Part shown: piece after piece, positions 17,659 through 27,050 of the stretch
How the letters are laid out: the number at the start of each line of letters is the position of its first letter
Position numbering within the stretch: position 1 is the first letter of the stretch
NCBI GenBank assembly: GCA_934402395.1
Contig: CAKRTQ010000001.1
Span: forward strand, 216,014 to 280,013
Reading direction: 5' to 3'
Source: an uncultured Eubacteriales bacterium
GTDB taxonomy: Bacteria > Bacillota > Clostridia > Oscillospirales > CAG-272
DNA length: 64,000 nt
Made by a program: the position numbers and the translations under genes
Notes under the pieces: generated by a model
Seen by the model: the letters and a program-made list of their open reading frames with translations, nothing else
Database searches by the model: none
What the model was told of the DNA's origin: nothing

Positions 17659-18555
17659 TTGTTTGCCGAAATTTTACGCGCCCTTTTATATGGGATCACC
17701 GAGGGCATAACCGAATGGCTGCCCGTAAGCTCAACGGGACACCTTATTCTTCTCGGGGAGATACCCGCTCTCGCACCGGGCGGATATCTTTCCTCCGGAA
17801 TGCGCGCCGAATTTCTTGAGATGTTCGACGTTGTGATCCAGCTCGGTGCGATACTTGGGGTAGTCGTGTTTTATTTTGACCGGCTTTTCCCATTTCTCCG
17901 CAGTAAAACGCGCGAGACCCGCCGCGCCGCGCTCGTTATGTGGTCCAAAATCGCCGTGGCATCGCTACCGGCAGCGGCAGTCGGACTCATCATCGACCGG
18001 TGGCTTGAGGCAAAAACCGGTCGTGACATAAACGACAGGCTATACACACCTTCGGTCGTAGCCGCCGCACTCGTGATATACGGCGTGCTCTTTATTGCGG
18101 CGGAACTCATAAGAAAACGTTCGGGCAAGCCTCCGCGTGTGTCTGCCGCCGATGATATATCTTTCGGCGATGCGCTGCTGATAGGCGCGTTTCAGGCACT
18201 GGCGATAATTCCCGGAACATCGCGCTCCGGTTCGACCGTGCTCGGCGCGTGCTGCATCGGCATATCGCGCACAGCGGCGGCGGAATTTTCGTTTTTTATG
18301 GCTGTTCCCGCCATGCTCGGCGCCTCGCTGATAAAATGTGCGGGATTTGCCGGATATATCGCCGAAACCGGCGAAATATTACCCTCTACTGCCGTGATCA
18401 CGCTTGCCACAGCATTTCTGACCGCCTTTGCGGTATCGCTCGCAACGGTAAGATTCCTCATCGATTTTGTAAAAAAACATTCCTTCTGCGCCTTCGGCGT
18501 TTACAGGATAATACTCGGCATTGCCGTTATGATCTGGTTCGGACTGAAAAAATGA
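17659..18555 (+). CDS. uppP: Undecaprenyl-diphosphatase UppP (BacA)
   Basis: 298 residues from TTG 17659, 7 nt after GGAGG. Integral membrane enzyme that recycles the peptidoglycan lipid carrier and gives bacitracin resistance. The active-site blocks EGITEWLPVSSTGH and PGTSRSGSTV are both present, with about eight hydrophobic segments between and after them. Its stop overlaps the RNase M5 start (ATGA). Confidence 0.95.
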   Translation: MFAEILRALLYGITEGITEWLPVSSTGHLILLGEIPALAPGGYLSSGMRAEFLEMFDVVIQLGAILGVVVFYFDRLFPFLRSKTRETRRAALVMWSKIAVASLPAAAVGLIIDRWLEAKTGRDINDRLYTPSVVAAALVIYGVLFIAAELIRKRSGKPPRVSAADDISFGDALLIGAFQALAIIPGTSRSGSTVLGACCIGISRTAAAEFSFFMAVPAMLGASLIKCAGFAGYIAETGEILPSTAVITLATAFLTAFAVSLATVRFLIDFVKKHSFCAFGVYRIILGIAVMIWFGLKK

Positions 18556-19166
18556 ATGAAAAAAAGCTTTGCATCCCATACCCCGTGATAGTTGAGGGGA
18601 AATACGACCGCCAGAAGCTTACCTCGGTGATAGACGCCGACATAATTACAACAGACGGCTTCGGCGTTTTCAAAAACCGCGAAAAAGCCGCGCTTATTCG
18701 CGCGCTCGCTCAAAAAACACCGCTGATAGTCCTTACCGACCCGGATGGCGCGGGCAAGGTCATACGTTCGCACATATCGGGGCTTGTACCTCCCGACCGC
18801 CTGATAAGACTTTACATTCCGCGCATTGAGGGTAAGGAAAAAAGGAAGGCGGCTCCCTCAGCCGAGGGAATTCTCGGCGTTGAAGGCATGGAATGCGACC
18901 TGCTGCGGGAGCTTTTTATGCCGTTTTGCGACGGTGCTGCAATACGCCGCTCTGCGGAAAATCCTCTTTCAAAAACCGATCTCATGACAGACGGGCTTTC
19001 CGGAGGCAGAGACAGCTCGGCGCGGCGCGATGAAATTGCAAAGAAAGCCGGGCTGCCGCCCGGCATGAGTGCCAACGCTCTTCTTGCCGCACTAAGAATA
19101 ATGATGAGTTATGACGAATATCTCGCCCTTGTGGGCAGAAATACAGACGGGGGGCTGTCGTGCTGA
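18552..19166 (+). CDS. rnmV: Ribonuclease M5 (Toprim protein, 5S rRNA maturation)
   Basis: 204 residues from ATG 18552 within the ATGA overlap with uppP; the longer open frame to 18249 overlaps uppP and has no family match. VIVEGKYDRQKL and VLTDPDGAGKVIR are the Toprim Glu and DxD blocks; the later IPRIEGKEKRKAAP and GVEGMECDLL match RNase M5. It matures 5S rRNA in Firmicutes. The usual neighbour rsmA (ksgA) is absent here. Confidence 0.9.
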   Translation: MNEKKLCIPYPVIVEGKYDRQKLTSVIDADIITTDGFGVFKNREKAALIRALAQKTPLIVLTDPDGAGKVIRSHISGLVPPDRLIRLYIPRIEGKEKRKAAPSAEGILGVEGMECDLLRELFMPFCDGAAIRRSAENPLSKTDLMTDGLSGGRDSSARRDEIAKKAGLPPGMSANALLAALRIMMSYDEYLALVGRNTDGGLSC

Positions 19167-19233
19167 CGCGCAACAGCCCCCAAGCCATGCCGCGGATTTC
19201 AGATTTTACGGCAGCAAAACGACAAAGTGCCGA

Positions 19234-19272
19234 TGGGTGTTAAAAAACTCCAAACGAGTTTTTTAACACCCA
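19234..19272. terminator. Palindromic bidirectional terminator (repeat-family copy 3)
   Basis: GGGTGTTAAAAAACTC (19235-19250) pairs with GAGTTTTTTAACACCC (19256-19271), 5-nt loop. It is preceded by GGCAGCAAAACGAC, a piece shared with the repeats near 28550 and 32640. It sits between convergent genes. Confidence 0.85.
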
Positions 19273-19286
19273 CGCTTTACTTATTT

Positions 19287-19763
19287 TCAGTTGCCGCTGT
19301 ACATTCCGAAATCAAAATCCGGGTTTTGATTTTTGAAATCATTCAAAAATTTCTCAAGCGCTGCTCTTACGGCATCTGCGTTGAGCCAGAAAATGATTAT
19401 AAGCGATATTGCAATGACAATACCGATAATGCCGAGAATAAGCCCGGCAAGCGCCATACCGTCAAGCTTACCCGTCTTTTGTGAATAAATGATCGCAAGC
19501 ACGATCGCAACAACGCCGAACGCTGCACTGACAGCGGGAACCGAGCAGCAGCAGCAAAGCCCCACGACCGAGAGAATGCCGAGTACCAGCGCGGCAATGG
19601 CGAATCCCCTGCCGGGTCTTACGTTGCTGTCGGCAAACGGATCGGGCGCATATCCGCCGGCATTGCCGTTAACGGGTGCGGGATCGGGCACGTACTGAGG
19701 CTGGGGCGCGGGATCGGGAGTTTCCTCGGGCTTCCGGTCGTTGAAATTGGGTTCGTTATTCAT
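19287..19763 (-). CDS. DUF4190-like membrane protein
   Basis: 158 residues. An Asn/Pro-rich soluble N-terminus (about 1-50) precedes two long hydrophobic hairpin segments: FAIAALVLGILSVVGLCCCC and MALAGLILGIIGIVIAISLI. The repeated xxLGIxxxVG pattern is typical of DUF4190-type small membrane proteins. A run of four Cys sits in the first segment. Function unknown. Confidence 0.8.
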   Translation of the reverse strand: MNNEPNFNDRKPEETPDPAPQPQYVPDPAPVNGNAGGYAPDPFADSNVRPGRGFAIAALVLGILSVVGLCCCCSVPAVSAAFGVVAIVLAIIYSQKTGKLDGMALAGLILGIIGIVIAISLIIIFWLNADAVRAALEKFLNDFKNQNPDFDFGMYSGN

Positions 19764-19829
19764 TGAAATGACCTTTCCTTTCTTGTCGGAATCATTTTTA
19801 ATTATTTCCCGAACAGCCGACGTCCGCTA

Positions 19830-21218
19830 TCAGGAAAAATATTTCTTCGCAACATATCTCGCAACGTGTACGCCGCTTGCGGACGCCTGCGAGAGCGAAT
19901 GCGTAACGCCGCCGCAGTCACCTATCACAAACAGACCGCGGTGAAGCGTTTCAAGGTTTTCGTCAATGGCGACTTCCATATTGTAGAACTTGACTTCAAC
20001 GCCGTAAAGCAGCGTATCGTCGTTTGCGGTGCCGGGAGCGATCTTATCGAGCGCGTATATCATCTCCACAATACCGTCAAGTATGCGTTTGGGCATGACA
20101 AGCGAAAGATCGCCCGGTGTCGCAGTAAGCGTGGGGGTGACAAAGCCCTCCTCGATACGCGAGTGTGTTGAACGCTGACCGCGCATAAGGTCGCCGAAGC
20201 GCTGTACCATCACACCTCCGCCGAGCATATTGGAAAGCCTTGCTATGCTTTCACCGTAGCCGTTGCTGTCGCGGAACGGCTCGGAAAAATGCTTTGCCAC
20301 AAGCAGCGCAAAGTTGGTATTGTGCGTATACTTTGCCGGATCCTCATAGCTGTGACCGTTCACCGTAACGATACCGTTTGTATTTTCGTTGACGACGGCA
20401 CCGCGCGGATTCATACAGAATGTGCGCACAAGGTCCTGAAATTTTTCGGTGCGGTAGACTATCTTGCTCTCGTAAAGCTCATCGGTGAGATGTGCGAATA
20501 TTTCGTACGGAAGCTCCACGCGCACGCCGATATCGACACGGTTTGACATTGTGGGGATCTTAAGGTCGCGCGAGACCTTTTCCATCCACTTGCTGCCGCT
20601 TCTGCCGCCCGATATCACACATACACGGCAGGTATAGCTGCCGTGATCGGTCGATACGGTATATCCATCTCCCGTTTTTTCAACCGATGTAGCCTCGGTG
20701 TAAAAATGAAAATCGACCTTATCTCTGAGCTCGTTGTAAAGGTTCTCAAGCACAACATAGTTCTTGTCGGTGCCGAGATGACGCACGGAAGCGTCAAGCA
20801 GATAAAGACCGTTCTGCATACAGAGCGTCTTTATATTTGAATTTGCGGTCGAATACAGCTTTGTACCCTCTCCGCCGTGAGAAATATTTATTTCATCCAC
20901 ATAGTGCATAAGCTCAAGAGCCGTTTTTTTGCCTATGTGATCGTGCAGTGTACCGCCAAACTGAGTGGTTATGTTGTATTTTCCGTCCGAGAAGGCGCCC
21001 GCGCCGCCAAAGCCCTTCATTATGCTGCAATGCTTGCAGCCGACGCACGCCTTTACCTTTTCACCGTCTATCGGACAGTGACGCTCGCTCAGAGGCGCGC
21101 CCGCCTCAAAAATAGCGATTTTTGCATTTTTGCTTTTTTCACAGGTAAGCTTTACAAGCTCGTAAGCCGAAAAGATTCCGCCGGGACCCGCCCCGACAAT
21201 TATGACATCGTAGTTCAC
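19830..21218 (-). CDS. NAD(P)/FAD-dependent dehydrogenase (COG2509-type)
   Basis: 462 residues from GTG 21218; longer in-frame ATGs lie outside the conserved region. The Rossmann start is NYDVIIVGAGPGGIFSAYEL. CVGCKHCSIMKGFGGAGAFS carries a CxxC pair characteristic of the COG2509 family and a flavin contact. A C-terminal FVIGDCGGVTHSLSQASAS closes the FAD domain. It is probably a cytoplasmic flavoprotein; substrate unknown. The AAAGG site is 12 nt from the GTG, longer than usual. Confidence 0.85.
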   Translation of the reverse strand: MNYDVIIVGAGPGGIFSAYELVKLTCEKSKNAKIAIFEAGAPLSERHCPIDGEKVKACVGCKHCSIMKGFGGAGAFSDGKYNITTQFGGTLHDHIGKKTALELMHYVDEINISHGGEGTKLYSTANSNIKTLCMQNGLYLLDASVRHLGTDKNYVVLENLYNELRDKVDFHFYTEATSVEKTGDGYTVSTDHGSYTCRVCVISGGRSGSKWMEKVSRDLKIPTMSNRVDIGVRVELPYEIFAHLTDELYESKIVYRTEKFQDLVRTFCMNPRGAVVNENTNGIVTVNGHSYEDPAKYTHNTNFALLVAKHFSEPFRDSNGYGESIARLSNMLGGGVMVQRFGDLMRGQRSTHSRIEEGFVTPTLTATPGDLSLVMPKRILDGIVEMIYALDKIAPGTANDDTLLYGVEVKFYNMEVAIDENLETLHRGLFVIGDCGGVTHSLSQASASGVHVARYVAKKYFS

Positions 21219-21353
21219 TTTAAAAAACAGCCTTTCTGATCGCGCATGATGTAATGCATACATTAATATCATACCACAAAACTCCGCAAAAATCAACTCC
21301 CGCCGCCGTTTTGGTGTAAGTGTTTATGAATTCTTTACAATCCGCCGCGCGGC

Positions 21354-21382
21354 TTGACAAAAACCTTCGGCGCGTGTATAAT
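21354..21382 (+). promoter_or_regulatory. Consensus sigma-A promoter for the GDPD gene
   Basis: TTGACA (21354-21359), 17 bp, TATAAT (21377-21382), matching consensus at all twelve positions. The ATG is at 21426. Confidence 0.85.
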
Positions 21383-21425
21383 GTACCTGAAAAACACCTG
21401 AAAAAAAAGAAAGGCATCGATCAAA

Positions 21426-24224
21426 ATGAAAAAAACTCCTGTCAGAATACGCGCGGCAGCCGCGGTAACTGCCGTATTGCTGATGCTGTCCGTTCTGCTT
21501 CCCGTAACGGCTTTTGCCGAGGTAAGCACGCCGTCCGGCGACAAGACGGTTCCGTTCACCTGCCCTGCCATATGCGCCGATGCGGGCGACACGGTGAAGC
21601 TCTCCGACTACTCCGTGCAGTTCGAAAGCGGAAAGACCACAGCCGCCGACAAGATAACATGGTCGTCATCCGATGTAGAGATCAAAAACGGCACGGTAAG
21701 CCCCGCAACGGGAATATATCTGCTCACGGCTACGGCAGAGGGGAAAAGGAAAACGGTCTGCCTCACCGTGCGCGCCGGCGGAGAAAGCGAATATCTGCTT
21801 TACCGCAACGATTTTTCGTCATCGACCGCCGATGGTATGCGCGTGATCGAGGAGACCGCCGGCGGAAGAGTGATATTCGACTCGGACGGCGTGCTGGTAC
21901 TCGATGCATCGTCCGGCAGCTCATCCTATGCGCGTGTTCTCCTGCCTGAATATCTTGACGGGTTCGGCGACATAAAGATAACGGCAAAAATGAAAATAGA
22001 CCGCGCCGCGAACGAAAAACGGTGGGCGTCGGTCATGCTGCGTCTGCAAACCGGTAAGAACTACCCGTATATGCAGGTGTGTCTGCGCTCTGACGCCGCG
22101 TTGGCAAACGGCACCGAAATTGCCGAACGCACCACCGCCAACAAATGGAATGTAACGCAAAAGGCTTCGTCATCGATAAAGACTACCGAATTCAACACCA
22201 TTACCGCCGATGCTTCGGGCAGCGAGATAACATATCTGATAAACGGCAAAAAGCAGCTCAGCGAAAGCTCTGTTACATATCCTGCCGGAGCTTGCGGCTT
22301 CCAGGCAAACGGATGCCGCCTGACAGTCGATGAGGTGACCGTCACCGTAAACGCGGTAAAAAGCACTGATGCCAACCGCGGCAACTTTGCCGATGTGCGC
22401 GACCCCGAAACAAATATCATACTTGCACCGTCGATGATCACGGAGATCACCTCCGGGGAAATACTCAAAAACATCACTGCCGACTCGCCCGCCGTAGCGA
22501 TAATGGATATCGACCGCTCTCTCGGCGTTACGGCGGAGGGCAAACAGATCGCTTCCATCGACGATGCCCTGAACGCTCTCGGCGGAAAAGTGATCCCGGC
22601 ATTCCGCCCCGCAGATGCCGCCGCTGCCGCAGCACTCGCGGAATACCTCAAAAAGAATGATATGCGCGATGCGTTTGTCGTATCCGGCAATGCCGCCGTC
22701 ATCAGCGCTGCAAGAAACGTGTGGTATCATCTTCGCGGAGTTATGGATTTCTCCGCGCATTCGGCTGTTCCGTCATCGCAGGGCGAGCTTGATACACTGC
22801 GCGGCAAAGCCAACGCAGCGGGATGCCGCGTAATGCTCTTCCCCGCTCCCGTCGCCTCACGCGACAGCGTTGAGTATCTCCAGTCTCAGTTCATGACCGT
22901 GTGGCTCGCCGCTGCTTCTGGCAGCGATACAGACATTGTCTCGGCGGTAGCGACCGGAGCCAATGGAATCGTGACCGGTGACCGCAAACGCCTTGAAAGA
23001 TGTATGTCCGAATACTTTGAAAAGAATACTCTTATCCGCGCTCCGGGCATAATCGGTCATCGCGGCGTTCCTTCACTGGCGCATGAAAACACCATTGCGG
23101 GGTCACTCAAGGCATACGAAGCCGGTGCCACGATGATAGAAAACGACATACACCTCTCGCGCGACGGCGTTCTGATCGTAATGCACAACTCCACGATCGA
23201 TGCCACCACGAACGGAAAAGGTTCTGTAGCGTCAATGACACGCGAACAGCTTTCAAAATTCAAAGTCATAAGCAATAAAAACATATCCGAAGGCGAACCC
23301 ATCCCCACGCTTGAAGATTATTTCAAAACGTTCGGAGACAAGGACGTCAAGCTCGTGGTGGAGCTGAAATCGACCGATCCAAAGCTCATCCCCGCTCTTG
23401 TAAAGCTGATAAAGCAGTATAATTACGAAAGCAAAATGGTGGTCATCTCCTTCCACACCGAGCAGATAAAGCTCTTCCACGAGCAGATGCCCGAGGTATC
23501 GGCGGGACTGCTTACATCAAACAATCAATATTCAAGCGCAAATCTCGGCAATTCCCTCTTCGGCATACTTGACGCCGTGCAGAAGAACGGCACAACGTTC
23601 AACCCCACATACAACAAGGGCAAGCTCGACGCGGGACTCATCCGCGCACTGTCATACCGCGGCGTCACCGTGTGGCCGTGGACGATAAACGACCGTACGG
23701 CTTTCTTCAATTATTTCCTTTCCGGAACATATGGTATAACCACCAACTACTCGCAGTACGCAACAAGTCTTGTGCGCCGCATAAGCACCGACAAGACCGA
23801 GTACGACCTTTCGGCAGGCGAGATGCCGGCTGTGAGCGCCGAGACCTACGGACACAAGCTGTCCGACATTACGGGAAAGGTCAAAATGCACGTCACCGGC
23901 ACGACAGGCGACCTGAGCGTAGCGATTGACCCGGACACAGGCAAGCTGACGTACACCGGCTCGGGCACCGCTTCGGTGATATTCACGTATTCCGCCAGAG
24001 CTGAAGGCAAAAGCTACGCCAAGGCAAGCGAGGTCGTGACCCTGAGGGCTGATGCTCCAGCCGGGACCGATGCTCCCACCGCCGTAACTACCGGGGCTGC
24101 CGGGTCGGCAGATGTCACGGAGCCCGCACGGTCCGGCTGCGGATCATCGGCGGCATACGCAGCCGTTATCACTGCAGTGATATCCGGTCTTTGCACCGTC
24201 ACGGGACGCAAAAAGAGGAACTGA
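21426..24224 (+). CDS. Secreted, membrane-anchored glycerophosphodiester phosphodiesterase
   Basis: 932 residues. Signal peptide (about 1-30); a beta-rich, LamG-like region (about 150-310); a degenerate barrel-like region (about 330-520, AVAIMDIDRSLG ... GIVTGDRKRLERCM); then the catalytic GDPD domain from residue 544: GHRGVPSLAHENT (His545), MIENDIHLSRDG with Glu/Asp metal ligands and VMHNSTID with the second His. A Thr/Ala tail ends in a hydrophobic segment followed by GRKKRN, which would hold the protein in the membrane. It hydrolyses glycerophosphodiesters from lipids or teichoic acids. The barrel-like part before the enzyme looks like a second, inactive GDPD-type barrel. Confidence 0.88.
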   Translation: MKKTPVRIRAAAAVTAVLLMLSVLLPVTAFAEVSTPSGDKTVPFTCPAICADAGDTVKLSDYSVQFESGKTTAADKITWSSSDVEIKNGTVSPATGIYLLTATAEGKRKTVCLTVRAGGESEYLLYRNDFSSSTADGMRVIEETAGGRVIFDSDGVLVLDASSGSSSYARVLLPEYLDGFGDIKITAKMKIDRAANEKRWASVMLRLQTGKNYPYMQVCLRSDAALANGTEIAERTTANKWNVTQKASSSIKTTEFNTITADASGSEITYLINGKKQLSESSVTYPAGACGFQANGCRLTVDEVTVTVNAVKSTDANRGNFADVRDPETNIILAPSMITEITSGEILKNITADSPAVAIMDIDRSLGVTAEGKQIASIDDALNALGGKVIPAFRPADAAAAAALAEYLKKNDMRDAFVVSGNAAVISAARNVWYHLRGVMDFSAHSAVPSSQGELDTLRGKANAAGCRVMLFPAPVASRDSVEYLQSQFMTVWLAAASGSDTDIVSAVATGANGIVTGDRKRLERCMSEYFEKNTLIRAPGIIGHRGVPSLAHENTIAGSLKAYEAGATMIENDIHLSRDGVLIVMHNSTIDATTNGKGSVASMTREQLSKFKVISNKNISEGEPIPTLEDYFKTFGDKDVKLVVELKSTDPKLIPALVKLIKQYNYESKMVVISFHTEQIKLFHEQMPEVSAGLLTSNNQYSSANLGNSLFGILDAVQKNGTTFNPTYNKGKLDAGLIRALSYRGVTVWPWTINDRTAFFNYFLSGTYGITTNYSQYATSLVRRISTDKTEYDLSAGEMPAVSAETYGHKLSDITGKVKMHVTGTTGDLSVAIDPDTGKLTYTGSGTASVIFTYSARAEGKSYAKASEVVTLRADAPAGTDAPTAVTTGAAGSADVTEPARSGCGSSAAYAAVITAVISGLCTVTGRKKRN

Positions 24225-24271
24225 TCCGACCGTTACAGAAAAAAAGGGGCCAAAACGACCAAGATCGAATC

Positions 24272-24302
24272 AAAAATGCCGGGATACCGCCCCGGCATTT
24301 TT
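24272..24302. terminator. Rho-independent terminator
   Basis: A 12-bp stem (24272-24283 with 24291-24302), 7-nt loop, A run on the left and T run on the right. Read on the minus strand it matches module 1 of the composite repeat seen near 28470 and 32570. Confidence 0.85.
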
Positions 24303-24304
24303 GA

Positions 24305-24344
24305 GTGGCTGTTAAAACCATAAAGCTCTTCAACAGCCACTTTT
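24305..24344. terminator. Second hairpin, degenerate repeat-family copy 4
   Basis: GTGGCTGTT (24305-24313) pairs with AACAGCCAC (24332-24340), followed by TTTT. The centre (AAAACCATAAAGCTCTTC) is a decayed form of the family core. It lies between the GDPD and cardiolipin synthase genes, which converge. Confidence 0.65.
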
Positions 24345-24357
24345 GGATCGCATAAGA

Positions 24358-25965
24358 TCACATAAGCGGAGCAAAAAGTCTGAGGATCGGTCTTACAAGA
24401 CGCTCCGCAAGGCTTCCGCGGCATTTTTCCTCGGTCATTTCTTCGCTTTTTTCAAGCGTGCGGAGAAAATCCTCCTTGATCTCGGCAACAGCGGGCGTGC
24501 CGCTCATCCAGACCCCGCATTCAAAATGCAGGTAAAGGCTGCGGAAATCAAGGTTTGTCGTTCCCACCGCAGCCGATTCATCATCGGCTACAAATGTCTT
24601 GGAATGAATAAATCCGCATGAATATTCATAGACCCTGACGCCTGCGCGTATCAGGTCAAGATAGTACGAACGCGTTGTCATGTGTACAAAGCGTTTGTCC
24701 CAGCGATGCGGCGTGATTATTCTTACATCCACGCCGCTTTTTGCCGCAAGCGTGAGTGCGGACACCATGCTGTCGTCAATAATCAGGTATGGCGTGTTGA
24801 TGTAAAGATACCGCTTGGCATTGCCTATCATCTGAAGATATACGTGCTCGCCAACGTTGTCAAAATCCATCGGGCTGTCCGCATACGGCTGAACATACCC
24901 GCAGCGCGGAGTGCGCGCGGAAACGCTATCCGACGGGCGGTACTTCCGCCAGTCCTCGGCAGGCTCCTCGCGTATAGCGCTGAGACGCCACATCTGCAGA
25001 AACATAACGGTAAAGCTCCATGCCGCACTGCCTTCAAGAACAATCCCCGCATCCTTCCAATGCCCGAAGCGCTCGCGTGCGTTGATATATTCATCGGCGA
25101 GATTGACGCCGCCGGTAAAAGCGACCTTGCCGTCGATAACGCATATCTTGCGGTGGTCGCGGTTATTCTGCAGAACTGTCAGAAACGGTGTAAACGGATT
25201 GAACACGCGGCAGTGTATCCCCGCTGCCTCAAGCTGTTCGCGGTAATTCTGCGGTAGCAGGAAAAAGCAGCCTATATCGTCATACATCATTCTGACATCA
25301 ACGCCCTCGGCAGCCTTACGCTTCAGTATTTCGAGGATCGGGTCCCACATTTTGCCTTCTTCGACGATAAAGTACTCCATAAAAATGTACTTTTCCGCCT
25401 TCTCAAGCTCACGGAGCAGCCGCTCATGATACCTCTCGCCCGGCGTCAGAAATTCGGTTTTTGTACGGTCCCAGATGGGAAAGCCCGCAAATTTTTCAAG
25501 GTAACGTATCTGCGTGATATGCTGCGGAAGAGCTGCTGCCGCCTCGTCATAGCACCCGCACCCCTCAAGAGCCGGTTTCATAAGTTCGTTCTCTATGGTT
25601 TTGAGACGTTTGCGGTATACAAAGGTCGTTGACTGAAAATTCGACAACAGGTAAAATAAGCCTCCGAACACCGGAAAAGTAAGTATCAGTATGACCCACG
25701 ACAGCTTGAACGCGCTTTTGGTGCGTCTGAGGACAACGATGAACACACCGATGAGGCTCAGTATCCTCAACGCCATATTCACATACACGGACGAGCGCGA
25801 GCGGCTCACAAGGAACCATATTATAATGGCAAGCTGCACCACAAGGAGCAGCGCGACCGCCGCGCGGCGCCGCAGGAGCGCGTTGAACCACGATCCGCGT
25901 ATTCCGCTTTTTTTATGCTTGCGCTTACCGTCCGCTTTCTGCATATTTTCGCTTTTTTTACTCAT
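24358..25965 (-). CDS. cls: Cardiolipin synthase (phospholipase D type)
   Basis: 535 residues. Two N-terminal transmembrane segments (about 30-75) precede two PLD domains, each with an HKD motif: HRKICVIDGKVAFTGG and HSKTFVADDESAAVGTTNLD. These carry the paired active-site His/Lys residues that condense two phosphatidylglycerol molecules to cardiolipin. ATG 25965 overlaps the TVP38 stop (ATGA). Length and layout match Firmicutes Cls. Confidence 0.93.
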   Translation of the reverse strand: MSKKSENMQKADGKRKHKKSGIRGSWFNALLRRRAAVALLLVVQLAIIIWFLVSRSRSSVYVNMALRILSLIGVFIVVLRRTKSAFKLSWVILILTFPVFGGLFYLLSNFQSTTFVYRKRLKTIENELMKPALEGCGCYDEAAAALPQHITQIRYLEKFAGFPIWDRTKTEFLTPGERYHERLLRELEKAEKYIFMEYFIVEEGKMWDPILEILKRKAAEGVDVRMMYDDIGCFFLLPQNYREQLEAAGIHCRVFNPFTPFLTVLQNNRDHRKICVIDGKVAFTGGVNLADEYINARERFGHWKDAGIVLEGSAAWSFTVMFLQMWRLSAIREEPAEDWRKYRPSDSVSARTPRCGYVQPYADSPMDFDNVGEHVYLQMIGNAKRYLYINTPYLIIDDSMVSALTLAAKSGVDVRIITPHRWDKRFVHMTTRSYYLDLIRAGVRVYEYSCGFIHSKTFVADDESAAVGTTNLDFRSLYLHFECGVWMSGTPAVAEIKEDFLRTLEKSEEMTEEKCRGSLAERLVRPILRLFAPLM

Positions 25966-26714
25966 AAAGATTTATCCCCGTCTTCGTTTTTGTTTTTCTC
26001 GCCCGCTTTGCGTTTTTTATCTATAATGTGCTTTCCGAGCGCGGAAAGCCCGAAGATCAGCACCGCAGCTGCAACCGATATGATGAATTCGGGCGAACGC
26101 GGGTCGGTAGCAGAGGTGCCGAGCACCGTAACGGTGACAAGTCCCGGCAGAACACCGATGATGCTGCCGGCAAGAAAAGGCAGAAATTTAAGTCCCGATG
26201 CGCCGAAATAATAGCTTATTATGTCACCGGAAATAACGCCGAAAAGCCTTGCGGAAAGCGCGGCAAAGAACGGCGAGCGATCCTGCAAACCGAACAGCGA
26301 GCGCATGCGCGGATGTTTATCTGCCAGCCGCTCGGCGGTATGGGAACCGGATGCTCTGCCCATCCAATACTGTACCGCACAGCCTGCGGCGATGCCCGCC
26401 GCATTGACGATACAGCCGAGGACAGGTCCGAAAATATATCCCCCTGCCGCATAAAGCACGGTCACGGGAAAAACTACCGAAAGACTTTTGAGCACATATA
26501 TCACCAAAAGCGCAAGAGCCGCAAGCGAAGCGTGCGCCGGTGCGTATCCCACGAGCTCGGCAACGGTTATTTTATTGCCCGTGACAGATGAATATATCAT
26601 ATAACCGGCGACGGCAGCCGCGATAAGCACGGGACACAATATCCCCGCCCACCGCATCACTCTGCCGCTTTTTTTTTCGTTTATGTCACCTTTTTTATCC
26701 GTTTTTCTGCTCAA
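25962..26714 (-). CDS. TVP38/TMEM64-family membrane protein
   Basis: 250 residues from TTG 26714 (GAGAGGT upstream). The ATG at 26774 would lie upstream of the transcription start predicted from the promoter at 26765-26793, so the shorter form is preferred. About six hydrophobic segments; the VTT/DedA-like core includes FGPVLGCIVNAAGIAAGC and RLFGVISGDIISYYFGAS. Relatives are implicated in lipid scrambling and stress resistance. Coupling to cls fits a membrane lipid role. Confidence 0.82.
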   Translation of the reverse strand: MSRKTDKKGDINEKKSGRVMRWAGILCPVLIAAAVAGYMIYSSVTGNKITVAELVGYAPAHASLAALALLVIYVLKSLSVVFPVTVLYAAGGYIFGPVLGCIVNAAGIAAGCAVQYWMGRASGSHTAERLADKHPRMRSLFGLQDRSPFFAALSARLFGVISGDIISYYFGASGLKFLPFLAGSIIGVLPGLVTVTVLGTSATDPRSPEFIISVAAAVLIFGLSALGKHIIDKKRKAGEKNKNEDGDKSL

Positions 26715-26764
26715 ACGATTATTACCTCTCAAAGCTTCGATTATTCCGGCGATGTCATATATAT

Positions 26765-26793
26765 ATTTTATCATATATCGCCGCGCAAGGCAA
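26765..26793 (-). promoter_or_regulatory. Promoter for the TVP38-cls operon
   Basis: On the minus strand TTGCCT (26793-26788), 17 bp, TAAAAT (26770-26765). It drives the operon toward lower coordinates. Confidence 0.6.
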
Positions 26794-26875
26794 CTGTTTT
26801 GTTTCGGAGCGATCCGATTTAACACGAAGTCAATTTTTGCGACATATTATTCGCGTAATATCACACAATAGTGTA

Positions 26876-26904
26876 TTGACATCCGCCCGGATGTGTGATA
26901 TAAT
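26876..26904 (+). promoter_or_regulatory. Consensus promoter of the CNNM gene leader
   Basis: TTGACA (26876-26881), 17 bp, TATAAT (26899-26904). The transcript would start near 26911, giving a leader of about 180 nt with a short ORF and a strong hairpin. The rest of the 376-bp gap, 26794-26875, shows nothing recognisable. Confidence 0.85.
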
Positions 26905-26934
26905 AAATGCAATATTGTGAAAGGCTATATTTTT

Positions 26935-27000
26935 ATGAGTAACAGTGACGAGGGCACATCATCTTCAGACCGAAGTTGCCCCGTAACGATAACAGAATAA
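26935..27000 (+). CDS. Putative 21-residue leader peptide
   Basis: ATG 26935 lies 10 nt after GAAAGG and the frame closes at TAA 26998-27000. The peptide MSNSDEGTSSSDRSCPVTIT+E is rich in Ser and Thr (nine of 21). The same stretch can fold into GGGCA/TGCCC enclosing CTTC/GAAG, so it may instead be the sensing part of a structured RNA. It sits between the promoter and the attenuator-like hairpin. Confidence 0.45.
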   Translation: MSNSDEGTSSSDRSCPVTITE

Positions 27001-27005
27001 AATAA

Positions 27006-27050
27006 AAAACCGGACCTGCATCAGTCACCGCTGAGTCAGGTTCGGTTTTG
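27006..27050 (+). promoter_or_regulatory. Attenuator-like hairpin before the CNNM gene
   Basis: AAAACCGGACCTG pairs with CAGGTTCGGTTTT (13 bp, one wobble), with an inner TCAG/CTGA, then a broken T run (TTTTGTT). It begins 6 nt after the leader ORF stop and 41 nt before the CNNM ATG. There is no gene upstream on this strand for it to terminate, so conditional termination of the CNNM transcript is the natural reading. Confidence 0.6.

Noticed and set aside
26774..26774. ATG start giving a longer TVP38 protein
   Set aside because: It lies upstream of the predicted transcription start and has no ribosome-binding site, whereas TTG 26714 follows GAGAGGT.
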